Shown here piece after piece: positions 16,870-24,197 of a stretch of DNA of 30,583 nucleotides; the first letter of the stretch is position 1, and each line of letters begins with the position of its first letter. A program made the translations under genes and the position numbers. The notes under the pieces are model-generated. The model did no database searches. It saw only the letters and a list, made by a program, of their open reading frames with translations, and was not told where the DNA came from. Source of the stretch: Eubacterium sp. (lineage in GTDB: Bacteria; Bacillota_A; Clostridia; Lachnospirales; Lachnospiraceae); the NCBI GenBank assembly GCA_024687845.1, contig JAILEL010000355.1, positions 1-30,583 on the forward strand. Direction: 5' to 3'.

Positions 16870-17096
16870 GTTACTATTCACGGTTAACTTAGAATACACT
16901 CTTGATTCCACACACGTCATACAGATTTTATTAAGCAAGCTTATAAAATCTGCAGACGTTGTTCTACTGCCTCCTTGCGGAGGCAATAAATCGTGTATTC
17001 TAAGTTCCTGCTTCGCAGGTATTATGAGATAGGTAAGCAAAAAATGCTTGCAAGCAATCATTTTTGTTACCTATCTCATAAACCGTGAATAGTAAC
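16870..17096. mobile_element. 227-base MITE-like element with 16-base terminal inverted repeats
   Basis: The ends are perfect inverted repeats: GTTACTATTCACGGTT (16870-16885) and AACCGTGAATAGTAAC (17081-17096). Identical 8-base direct repeats flank it, the mark of a transposition event. It encodes no protein. Its interior is almost all hairpins: CTTAGAATACAC/GTGTATTCTAAG (16888-16899 with 16993-17004), CAGATTTTAT/ATAAAATCTG (16922-16931 with 16943-16952), GCCTCC/GGAGGC (16969-16984), CCTGC/GCAGG (17007-17019) and a long stem ATGAGATAGGTAA/TTACCTATCTCAT (17024-17036 with 17067-17079). Small size, no coding, terminal repeats and a target duplication fit a non-autonomous element moved by a transposase from elsewhere. 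An 8-base duplication occurs in several transposase families, so the source cannot be named from this window. Confidence 0.9.
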
Positions 17097-17104
17097 ACCT
17101 CATA
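17097..17104. repeat. Target site duplication, right copy
   Basis: ACCTCATA abuts the right terminal repeat and matches 16862-16869 exactly. Confidence 0.85.
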
Positions 17105-17114
17105 TATAAATCAA

Positions 17115-17780
17115 TTAATAAACTACTTTTATATCCGTCACATAAATAACTTCACAAGCACCATCTCCAGTATCCTCTCTCGTTGTACTGGAATTCCAGG
17201 TAAATGTAGATCCATTTGGTTTACATGCATCAACATTAACCAGATACCCCTTCAGCTTAACACGATTTCCTACCTTCAGTTTTCTAATAGTTTTCTTAAC
17301 ATTACTGTCAGCAGCAATAAGATGGCAGTTTGCAGACTGGGTATTGACACCACTTTCTCCACCTACTGGTGCTAGTTCATCATAAGATCTGGTATGCCAA
17401 CTGTACCATCTGCCCATTTGTGACCAGTTAAAATCAATCCTGTCATTATACTCTGCAACACTTCCCCAGGCAAATGCAACATCCTTCGGCACCAGCTTAT
17501 TTCCCAATTCAAATCCCGGATAATTGTGAGTATGTATAACAAGTGCATCCATCTCATATTCATAAAGATAATGAATATCAACCTGCCAACCAGGAATATC
17601 TATTTCCGTCTGCCCCTCAGTCTCAGTCTGTATCGGAGCAGGTGTCCCTCCAGGGATAGCTCTTCTGGAACCACCAGATTTTCCTGCGCCCAAAAGATAT
17701 AGTCCCACAGCAGCAACCGCAAGACATATCCAGAAAATAGTATAAACCTTTTTCTTATCACTTCCCAGATTGATAGTCAT
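17115..17780 (-). CDS. Membrane-anchored protein of unknown function
   Basis: Not assigned to a named family. The 221 residues begin with a charged stretch and one membrane helix (about 11-31), then a Gly/Pro/Thr linker (32-62) and an extracytoplasmic domain of about 155 residues. That domain has conserved-looking motifs: DVAFAWGSVAEYN (100-112), WSQMGRWYSWHTRSYDE (119-135), NTQSANCHLIAAD (147-159), GNRVKLKGYLV (171-181) and a C-terminal SSTTREDTGDGACEVIYV (197-214). I recall such WG, RWY-W and S-N-H-hydrophobic motifs from widespread but uncharacterised membrane proteins. A GTG two codons upstream (17786) abuts the ribosome site, so the ATG at 17778-17780 with AAGAGG 5 bases before it is preferred. 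It follows the zinc-ribbon gene by 22 bases and precedes aroB. Confidence 0.85.
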   Translation of the reverse strand: MTINLGSDKKKVYTIFWICLAVAAVGLYLLGAGKSGGSRRAIPGGTPAPIQTETEGQTEIDIPGWQVDIHYLYEYEMDALVIHTHNYPGFELGNKLVPKDVAFAWGSVAEYNDRIDFNWSQMGRWYSWHTRSYDELAPVGGESGVNTQSANCHLIAADSNVKKTIRKLKVGNRVKLKGYLVNVDACKPNGSTFTWNSSTTREDTGDGACEVIYVTDIKVVY

Positions 17781-17802
17781 AAGCACCTCTTATTGATCAT
17801 GT

Positions 17803-19815
17803 TTATCTATAATCATAAACCAGCTTATACACTTTACATGTGGAATCGTCTTCTTCTGCATACAGGTAGTCACCACATGTTGTGATTGACTTATAGTTAT
17901 AATCCAGTATCATCTGACCGGTAAATGCTTCGAATATTCCACTCATTCCCGCATCATTCCTTACCTTTGCCACTCCCTGAGTGAAACCATCAACAGATGA
18001 TTCGCCGCAGTCAAAGGTGTAGTCCTTATCTTTGATTACCAGCAATTTTGAACCTGACTGAAGAATCAGATTATCTGGATATGACTCAGCATTTTCGCAT
18101 ATTAGTCCATCTGGACCATAGAGTGAATATTTATCGTTTACATCATAATAGAAATATCCCTGTTTTTGAGTGATATTTTCACCAGACTCAACTATAACGT
18201 TACCATTCAGATCTACAATTTTATTAATTTCATCATCAGTTTCTACTTCTACAAAACCATATTCTTCTGAATAAATATATTTATATGATTCCGGCAGAAC
18301 CTGATTACCATTTTTATCAATAAGAGTTGAACCATCATCGGTATATTTTTTAATTAAACCGCTGGTGCTATCTACTTCTGATAAGTTATCCTCAGTTTCG
18401 TATAAGAGATTTCCATTTTCATCAAGTATCTGGCTGCCTCCTGAAGTATATGGAAGTATATATCCATTTCCTAAATTTGCTGATCCAGAATAGACTTCCT
18501 TACCTTCTTCGTTATATACATGATAGTCGCCTTCAAGATCCTTAACAGCAAAGTTGTTTCCGATTTCTACCATGGAAGAGCTGTCAGGATTTGTTATTTC
18601 TACGCCTTCTATGAACTTTTTGTTCTTTAGATCATATACCTTTGCATATCCCTTATATAAAGTATCATCTTCATCAGGCATAAAGGAAAACATATCATCA
18701 GATGAATATATGAATGCTTCATTTTTATCAGTAGTTACTTCTGTCGCATATGAAACCCTTAGATAACGGCTGTTATCTTTCTGACCATCGGCACGGGAAA
18801 CATGATTTATAACACCCGCCTCACAAGGAATCAGCTGTTCGCCATCAATGTTTACAAGACCTACAGAATGAATACTGTCTTCCGCATTTTGAACAACCTC
18901 GTATAGTCCATCTCCCAGTTCATGTACACTATAGTATACGTCAGACAGGCTTCCATCTGTAAATACAATCTTAGCACTGTTTTCAGACTGAGCAACTACC
19001 GGAGCCCCTCCCCATAACTGAATCATTCCTGGATTATCGAAGCTTCCTATTTCTTCTACTGAACATCCTACTCGTATCTTTGAATCATCGACATGTACAT
19101 CTGAAGCTGTAGCATTACCACCCGTAGCGGTGCTTGTTTTATCATCTTCAGCGGATGTAGTTTGCTCCTCTGAGGTAGCCTCTTCACCGTCGCCACTATC
19201 TTTATCATCAGCTTTTCCGTCTTCACCATCACCAGACTCATCTACAGTTGATGTTGTCGGTTCTTCTGTTTTGGTTTTGTCATGTCTCTTCTTCAGAACT
19301 ACAGCTACGATTGAAATAAATGCAATCGCCACTATCGCTGCCACAACTATGATAATGATCAGACTATTATTAGTCTTAGGTTTTTGATTTGACGTATTTG
19401 AAGTGCCGCCATTCGCATTTCTATACGGTGAATTGCCGCCCATTTGGCCGTTCGGCATACCACCATTCATCTGATTATTTGGCATACCACCATTCATCTG
19501 ATTATTTGGCATTCCACCGTTCATCTGGTTATTCGGCATACCTCCGTTCATCTGGTTATTTCCATAAGTTCCACCCATTGGGCCATTAGGCATACCAGCA
19601 GCATTCTTATTGTTAAATGAACTTCTGTTCACAGGATTATTTGGTACATTATCAATACTTATCCCCATAGGATTTATCGGTTGATTATTACTTCCCGAAC
19701 TATTCTCAGCACCATTCATTTGCTGATATGGGATATTCATTCCCTTCAGAGTCCCGCACATAGGACATATATCAAATTTATCGTCATACTGAGATCCACA
19801 ATATAAACACTTCAA
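17803..19815 (-). CDS. Zinc-ribbon, single-pass membrane protein with a repeat-rich linker and WG-like C-terminal domain
   Basis: Specific function unknown; 670 residues. An N-terminal zinc ribbon (C3, C6, C17, C20 in MKCLYCGSQ and DICPMCG) should lie in the cytoplasm. A Gly/Asn/Met/Pro-rich stretch follows with a 9-residue repeat GGMPNNQMN at about 86-122. A membrane helix spans about 151-174 and an acidic Ser/Thr linker about 180-245. The outer domain (250-670) is built from short strand repeats such as GLVNIDGEQLIP, SQILDENGNLLYETE, STLIDKNGNQVLPE and KIVDLNGNVIVES. These resemble WG/KWG-type or beta-propeller repeats. The start is a TTG (19813-19815) with GGGAG 8 bases upstream; the zinc ribbon at the very N-terminus supports it. 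Zinc ribbon plus helix plus propeller suggests a cell-surface or stress sensor, as an inference. Confidence 0.88.
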   Translation of the reverse strand: MKCLYCGSQYDDKFDICPMCGTLKGMNIPYQQMNGAENSSGSNNQPINPMGISIDNVPNNPVNRSSFNNKNAAGMPNGPMGGTYGNNQMNGGMPNNQMNGGMPNNQMNGGMPNNQMNGGMPNGQMGGNSPYRNANGGTSNTSNQKPKTNNSLIIIIVVAAIVAIAFISIVAVVLKKRHDKTKTEEPTTSTVDESGDGEDGKADDKDSGDGEEATSEEQTTSAEDDKTSTATGGNATASDVHVDDSKIRVGCSVEEIGSFDNPGMIQLWGGAPVVAQSENSAKIVFTDGSLSDVYYSVHELGDGLYEVVQNAEDSIHSVGLVNIDGEQLIPCEAGVINHVSRADGQKDNSRYLRVSYATEVTTDKNEAFIYSSDDMFSFMPDEDDTLYKGYAKVYDLKNKKFIEGVEITNPDSSSMVEIGNNFAVKDLEGDYHVYNEEGKEVYSGSANLGNGYILPYTSGGSQILDENGNLLYETEDNLSEVDSTSGLIKKYTDDGSTLIDKNGNQVLPESYKYIYSEEYGFVEVETDDEINKIVDLNGNVIVESGENITQKQGYFYYDVNDKYSLYGPDGLICENAESYPDNLILQSGSKLLVIKDKDYTFDCGESSVDGFTQGVAKVRNDAGMSGIFEAFTGQMILDYNYKSITTCGDYLYAEEDDSTCKVYKLVYDYR
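19454..19561. repeat. Four 27-base tandem repeats inside the zinc-ribbon protein gene
   Basis: Four consecutive 27-base units encode the Gly-Met-Pro-Asn-Asn-Gln-Met-Asn-Gly repeat. The first two units (19454-19480 and 19481-19507) are identical in DNA; the next two differ at a few mostly silent positions. Length changes in multiples of 27 would keep the frame. Confidence 0.9.
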
Positions 19816-19852
19816 GTTTTTATCTCCCTTTCACTGATAAAATTTTAAAACA

Positions 19853-19877
19853 ACGGCTGATGTCAGACACCAACCGT
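19853..19877 (-). terminator. Terminator of the PutP-type symporter gene
   Basis: On the minus strand an 11-bp stem (ACGGTTGGTGT with ACATCAGCCGT, two G-U pairs) and a 3-base loop are followed by TGTTTTAAAATTTT. In plus-strand RNA the same two pairs would be A-C mismatches, so it works in the minus direction. It lies between the symporter stop (19957) and the zinc-ribbon gene start. Confidence 0.65.
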
Positions 19878-19956
19878 TCTCGTTCTTTTTTATTTTCGGA
19901 ACTGTTCCATAGGTGTTTCCAAAAATATATGTCCTACTTACTGAACAATCACGAAT

Positions 19957-21507
19957 TTACATTTCCTTAACTTCATCAAACTCTGTGCAGATTTCCTCTG
20001 ATGGAGCTGGTGTGATAAGACTTACAACCACAATAAATATAAGTGCAACAAGGAAGGCAGGCGCAAGCTCGTACAGATTCCATGCACCACCCATTGGACG
20101 AACGCCATATTTCCAGATAAATACCATTGCAGCTCCTGATATCATTCCTGCAATTGTACCATAAAGATTTGTTCTCTTCCAGAAAAGTGACATCAGCATA
20201 GCAGGTCCGAATACCGCACCAAAGCCTGCCCATGCGAAGGAAACGATATTAAATACCGAACTGTTAGGATTCCAGGCAATTACTACACCGAGAACAGCTA
20301 CTACAACAAGAGTAAGTCTTGCAGTAAGCATTGCTGCTGTTTCACTGAGCTTGACCTTGAAAACATCCTGGATTATATTTTCTGAAACTGCTGATGAAGC
20401 TGCAATAAGCTGTGAATCTGCAGTTGACATTGTTGAAGCAAGAATTCCAGCTATTATAAGACCAGCTATCAGAGCATAACCAAAACCATTCTGTGAAATG
20501 TGATCCGCCAGAACTACTATAAGTGTTTCTGCCTTCGATGCACTTGTAAGATCTGCCTGATCAATGAGTGAATCCAGCACACCCGACTGAGTCATTGCTC
20601 TTCCGACTACTCCGAGGAAGGTAGCAACTCCAAGTGATATTACAACCCAGACAGAAGCAACTCTTCTAGAAAGCTTAAGCTTATTTGGATCATTTATTGC
20701 CATAAATCTAAGAAGAATATGTGGCATTCCAAAATATCCAAGTCCCCAGCAGAACATAGTAATTTTATTAAAGAGTCCATAAGGATCACCTGAATTTGTA
20801 GCATTGTTATATGTAGCATTCATATTCAAATAGCCACTGAGAGAATTTGCATTATCTATTACTGCGCTCATACCACCCGCCTGATTAATTCCATAGAATA
20901 GTACAATAATAAGCGCAATACTCATTACGATTGACTGAATAAAGTCTGTTGTAGAAGCCGCCAGGAATCCACCTGTTGTTGTATATCCAACTATGATGAT
21001 TGCAGATACAATCATTGCAAGCTGATAATTTACTCCAAAAAGATTTGAGAAAAGCTTTCCACAAGCTGAAAAACCTGATGCTGTATATGGAACAAAGAAA
21101 ACTATAATAGCAAGTGCTCCTATAAGCAGTGTTATATTCTTCTCATCTTTGAATCTCTTTTTGAAATAGTCAGGCAAAGTAATTGCTTCGATTTTATCCG
21201 TATAATTTCTAAGCCTTTTTGCTGTAAAGAGCCAGTTGAGATAAGTTCCAACTGCAAGTCCGATTGCTGTCCATCCAGCGTCGGCAATTCCTGAAAAATA
21301 CGCCAGTCCCGGAACTCCCATCAGAAGATATGAGCTCATATCCGATGCTTCAGCACTCATTGCTGTTACAAATGGTCCAAGCTGTCTTCCTCCAAGATAG
21401 AAATCACTAACATCTTTTGTTTTACGTGATGCTACGAATCCCACGACCAGCATTCCTGCCAGATAAACAACGATAGACACAATAATACCAATCTGCGCTA
21501 TAGTCAT
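19957..21507 (-). CDS. putP: Sodium:solute symporter, PutP type (probable sodium/proline symporter)
   Basis: Membrane transporter of the SSS family, 516 residues with 12-13 hydrophobic segments; PutP proteins are about 500. The start region MTIAQIGIIVSIVVYLAGML and the signature GGRQLGPFVTAMSAEASDMS with YLLMGVPGLAYFSG (39-73) match PutP rather than other SSS branches, and D56 corresponds to the sodium-site Asp region. The frame extends 33 codons upstream to 21606, but the predicted promoter (21611-21639) would start RNA at about 21604. GGAGG lies 7-8 bases before the ATG at 21505-21507, so the shorter form is chosen. It is monocistronic, with its own promoter and a terminator at 19853-19877. 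Proline as substrate is inferred from family resemblance. Confidence 0.92.
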   Translation of the reverse strand: MTIAQIGIIVSIVVYLAGMLVVGFVASRKTKDVSDFYLGGRQLGPFVTAMSAEASDMSSYLLMGVPGLAYFSGIADAGWTAIGLAVGTYLNWLFTAKRLRNYTDKIEAITLPDYFKKRFKDEKNITLLIGALAIIVFFVPYTASGFSACGKLFSNLFGVNYQLAMIVSAIIIVGYTTTGGFLAASTTDFIQSIVMSIALIIVLFYGINQAGGMSAVIDNANSLSGYLNMNATYNNATNSGDPYGLFNKITMFCWGLGYFGMPHILLRFMAINDPNKLKLSRRVASVWVVISLGVATFLGVVGRAMTQSGVLDSLIDQADLTSASKAETLIVVLADHISQNGFGYALIAGLIIAGILASTMSTADSQLIAASSAVSENIIQDVFKVKLSETAAMLTARLTLVVVAVLGVVIAWNPNSSVFNIVSFAWAGFGAVFGPAMLMSLFWKRTNLYGTIAGMISGAAMVFIWKYGVRPMGGAWNLYELAPAFLVALIFIVVVSLITPAPSEEICTEFDEVKEM

Positions 21508-21610
21508 GACATTTCCTCCACATTTAAATATTCCTATATGCTTTCCGGCAGTAACACAGTTAAAAAGTCCCGACATAGCAAGCAGTAACAACATGCCAAA
21601 AAACAAAGTT

Positions 21611-21639
21611 AGTTTATCACGATTTTTCTTATATTACAA
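21611..21639 (-). promoter_or_regulatory. Sigma-A type promoter for the symporter gene
   Basis: Minus-strand TTGTAA (21634-21639) and TAAACT (21611-21616) are 17 bases apart. The leader to the ATG at 21507 is about 97 bases. Confidence 0.6.
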
Positions 21640-21669
21640 GGAAAGTCTTCGGTTTTAAACCGAAAAACA

Positions 21670-21697
21670 GCCCACCAGGAATTAATTCCCGGCGGGC
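21670..21697 (-). terminator. Terminator of the EF-G-like gene
   Basis: On the minus strand GCCCGCCGGGAATT pairs fully with AATTCCTGGTGGGC (two G-U pairs), followed by TGTTTTTC. The plus-strand version has A-C mismatches at the same places, so it is specific for the minus-strand gene that stops at 21714. Confidence 0.85.
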
Positions 21698-21713
21698 CGT
21701 TTCTTAATTACTT

Positions 21714-23792
21714 TTATTCTTCAGATGCTTTTGCTGCTTCGATTTCTTTATCTGCTACTTCCTGTGGTGCCTGCTCATATCTTACGAATTCATATGAGAA
21801 GATTCCGCTTCCACTTGTCATTGAGAAAAGGCTTGTATCATATTCATACAGCTCTGAATATGGTATATCAGCATTAATTTCCTGATATCCATTGTCCATA
21901 GGGTTAAGTCCAAGCACTCTGCCGCGGCGCTTACTCAGATCTCCCATTACATCTCCAGTATACTGATCTGGAACAAGAACCTTCATATTAGCGATTGGCT
22001 CAAGAAGAACTGGCTTAGCCTGCATGAAGCCCTGCTTAAATGCCTGAGTTGTAGCAACCTTGAACGCAAGCTCAGATGAGTCTACCGCATGATAGCTACC
22101 ATCATAGAGTGTAACCTTAACACCTGTGACAGGATATTTTGCAAGAGGACCACTCTTAACTGACTCTATGATACCCTTTTCAACTGCTGGATAGTAATTC
22201 TTAGGAACTACACCACCAACTACAGTCTGCTCGAATTCATACTGTTTCTCCATAGTTCCGAGTGGCTCCATAATAATCTTTACATGACCATACTGTCCAT
22301 GTCCACCAGACTGTTTCTTATATTTATATTCTGTATCAACCTTCTTGGTAATAGTCTCTTTAAATGCAATCCTTGGTCTCAGAAGCTCGATATCAACCTT
22401 ATATTTTTCCTGAAGAATGTTCTGGGCAATATCGAGATGCTGTCCACTTATTCCATAGAGAAGGGCCTGAGTATTTTCACTATCATTAACAACTTTAAGT
22501 GTCATATCTTCCATGAGAAGCTTACTGAGTGCCTGTGATATCTTATCCTCATCGCCCTTATTCTTAGCCTTGTACTGTCTATAAACATAAGGCTTAGAAA
22601 TAGCAGCTCTGATGTATGTGATAGGATTCTTCTTTGTAGAAAGTGAATCTGTTGTAAGGCTGGCAGAAAGCTTAGCAAGAGCTCCAATATCACCAGCATG
22701 AAGCTCCTTAACCTCTTCAACCTTGTTACCACAGATAACATAAAGCTTGCCTAATCTCTCCTCTGTATCACGGTGATAATTATAAAGCACATCATCTGGC
22801 TTAAGAACACCGGAATTTACCTTGATAAGAGAATATTTACCAATATATGGATCTGCTATAGTTTTGAATATATATGCTGACTTTGGCTTTGAGAAATCAT
22901 AATCAGCATTAAATACTTCATTATTTGTAGTATTAATACCTGCGCACTTACATTTATCCGGCTCAGGGAAATATTTAATAATATCAGCCATGAGAGTATA
23001 CATACCACGAGCCTGAATATTTGAACCCATGAGAACTGGAACTACAGAACCATCTGTAACGCCAACTCTGAGAGCCTGTCTGATCTCATCCTCTGAAAAC
23101 TCGTCACCCTCAAAATATCTTTCCATAAACTCTTCACTGGTCTCAGCAACTGCTTCAACAAGTGCATCACGACAGATATGGAGATTTTCCTGTGAATAAT
23201 CAGGAACATCAAACTTGTCAACTGTTCCCTTATCATTCCATCTCTTAGCTTTCTGCTGAATGACATTTACATAACCTACAAACTGTTCGTTTTCACGGAT
23301 TGGTAAATGGAATGGTGCTATTCTCTTACCATACATTTCCTGAAGCTGCTGAACTATCTCTCTGAAGCTTGCATGATCATCATCCATCTCTGTTACAAAT
23401 ACCATTCTTGGAAGGTTCTTCTTCTCACAGAGCTCCCAGGCACGTTTTGTTCCAAGCTCGATTCCCGACTTACCTGAAACAACGATTATAGCAGCATCAG
23501 CAACCGAAACAGCTTCCTCAACTTCACCGATAAAATCTGAAAATCCTGGTGTATCAAGGATATTAACCTTGTAGCCATCCCACTGAATAGGTACTACTGA
23601 TGTTCTAATTGAAATCTTTCTCTTTATCTCTTCCTTCTCATAATCTGCAATAGTATTTCCAGCTTCAACAGTCCCCATTCTATTGGTCATACCTGACAGA
23701 TATGCAATCGCCTCTGTTAAAGAAGTTTTCCCCGAGCCTGCATGTCCAAGCAGAACTACATTACGAATCTTGTCTGTAGTAAATACATTCAT
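21714..23792 (-). CDS. EF-G-like translation GTPase paralogue
   Basis: Member of the EF-G family, 692 residues, with the five-domain layout: GTPase domain (1-about 270), domain II (KSAYIFKTIADPYIGKYSLI), domain III, domain IV (KKQSGGHGQYGHVKII) and domain V (EPIANMKVLVPDQYTGDVMG; SKRRGRVLG). It is not the main EF-G. G1 is GHAGSGKT (16-23) instead of AHIDAGKTT. G3 is DTPGF (80-84), where canonical EF-G has DTPGH with the catalytic His. G4 is TEMD (134-137) instead of NKMD. These mark an EF-G2-like paralogue with altered nucleotide handling. ATG 23790-23792 is chosen because GGAGGTG lies 6 bases before it; an ATG five codons upstream overlaps that site. It has its own promoter and terminator and no ribosomal-protein neighbours. 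Its cellular role is unknown to me. Confidence 0.92.
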   Translation of the reverse strand: MNVFTTDKIRNVVLLGHAGSGKTSLTEAIAYLSGMTNRMGTVEAGNTIADYEKEEIKRKISIRTSVVPIQWDGYKVNILDTPGFSDFIGEVEEAVSVADAAIIVVSGKSGIELGTKRAWELCEKKNLPRMVFVTEMDDDHASFREIVQQLQEMYGKRIAPFHLPIRENEQFVGYVNVIQQKAKRWNDKGTVDKFDVPDYSQENLHICRDALVEAVAETSEEFMERYFEGDEFSEDEIRQALRVGVTDGSVVPVLMGSNIQARGMYTLMADIIKYFPEPDKCKCAGINTTNNEVFNADYDFSKPKSAYIFKTIADPYIGKYSLIKVNSGVLKPDDVLYNYHRDTEERLGKLYVICGNKVEEVKELHAGDIGALAKLSASLTTDSLSTKKNPITYIRAAISKPYVYRQYKAKNKGDEDKISQALSKLLMEDMTLKVVNDSENTQALLYGISGQHLDIAQNILQEKYKVDIELLRPRIAFKETITKKVDTEYKYKKQSGGHGQYGHVKIIMEPLGTMEKQYEFEQTVVGGVVPKNYYPAVEKGIIESVKSGPLAKYPVTGVKVTLYDGSYHAVDSSELAFKVATTQAFKQGFMQAKPVLLEPIANMKVLVPDQYTGDVMGDLSKRRGRVLGLNPMDNGYQEINADIPYSELYEYDTSLFSMTSGSGIFSYEFVRYEQAPQEVADKEIEAAKASEE

Positions 23793-23854
23793 GTGTAACA
23801 CCTCCATTAATATTCTGCATTATATTTTTCGCTTTTTGCCACCACGTTCTCTAA

Positions 23855-23899
23855 TCGCGGTTGAATCAAAAAATATTCTTATCAACCGCGAATAGTAAC
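23855..23899 (-). promoter_or_regulatory. Leader hairpin of the EF-G-like gene with an embedded MITE-type terminal motif
   Basis: TCGCGGTTGA (23855-23864) and TCAACCGCGA (23882-23891) form a perfect 10-bp stem. The right arm runs into AACCGCGAATAGTAAC (23884-23899), a 15-of-16 match to the terminal repeat of the element at 16870-17096. It lies near the 5' end of the predicted transcript. No T-run follows, so it is not a simple attenuator. Confidence 0.55.
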
Positions 23900-23912
23900 A
23901 GTGCACTCCATT

Positions 23913-23941
23913 ATTTTATCAAAAATCCATGAATTTCACAA
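23913..23941 (-). promoter_or_regulatory. Sigma-A type promoter for the EF-G-like gene
   Basis: Minus-strand TTGTGA (23936-23941) and TAAAAT (23913-23918) are 17 bases apart, about 120 bases before the ATG. Confidence 0.6.
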
Positions 23942-23988
23942 CAACATATTCATATAATGGACACTATTCGTCATTATTCACAAAAAGT

Positions 23989-24030
23989 AAAAGTCCTCCC
24001 TTGTGCCGAGGAGCACTCCGGAGGACTTTT
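23989..24030 (-). terminator. Terminator of the sugar importer operon
   Basis: AAAAGTCCTCC (23989-23999) and GGAGGACTTTT (24020-24030) form a perfect 11-bp stem with a 20-base loop. On the minus strand it is followed by TACTTTTTG. It lies about 170 bases after the last importer gene. Confidence 0.7.
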
Positions 24031-24197
24031 GTTGAAGAGAACTAATTACATGTTGTATGTTTATCATACATAAGGAGGGTTTTTATGTATATCTAATCTT
24101 AAACGATTAGAAACAAACATCTTGTTGAAAAGCAAATTAGCAAAATACTAAATATATTTAGGTAATCAGTTAACTTTTTTTCTTATTATATTTTATA

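Larger units (their letters stand above)
23793..24197. other. 405-base intergenic stretch between the sugar importer and the EF-G-like gene
   Basis: It holds the EF-G-like promoter and leader hairpin (right to left 23941 to 23855), the importer terminator (23989-24030), then AT-rich sequence from 24040 to 24197 with no gene. In the AT-rich part are small hairpins: TGTATG/CATACA near 24052-24070, TCTAATC/GATTAGA near 24092-24111, and a perfect 14-base palindrome CTAAATATATTTAG at 24148-24161. None has a clear function. Confidence 0.6.

Noticed and set aside
16852..17061. 70-codon N-terminal extension of AroB
   Set aside because: It is the sequence of the inserted MITE-like element; the ribosome site and AroB family start point to 16851.
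21508..21606. 33-residue N-terminal extension of the symporter
   Set aside because: It would begin at or before the predicted transcript start and lacks a ribosome site; PutP proteins begin at the chosen Met.
24085..24096. Three-codon plus-strand frame (ATG TAT ATC TAA) behind a strong AAGGAGGG
   Set aside because: Too short to be a gene and no following frame is coupled to it; possibly chance in AT-rich sequence.
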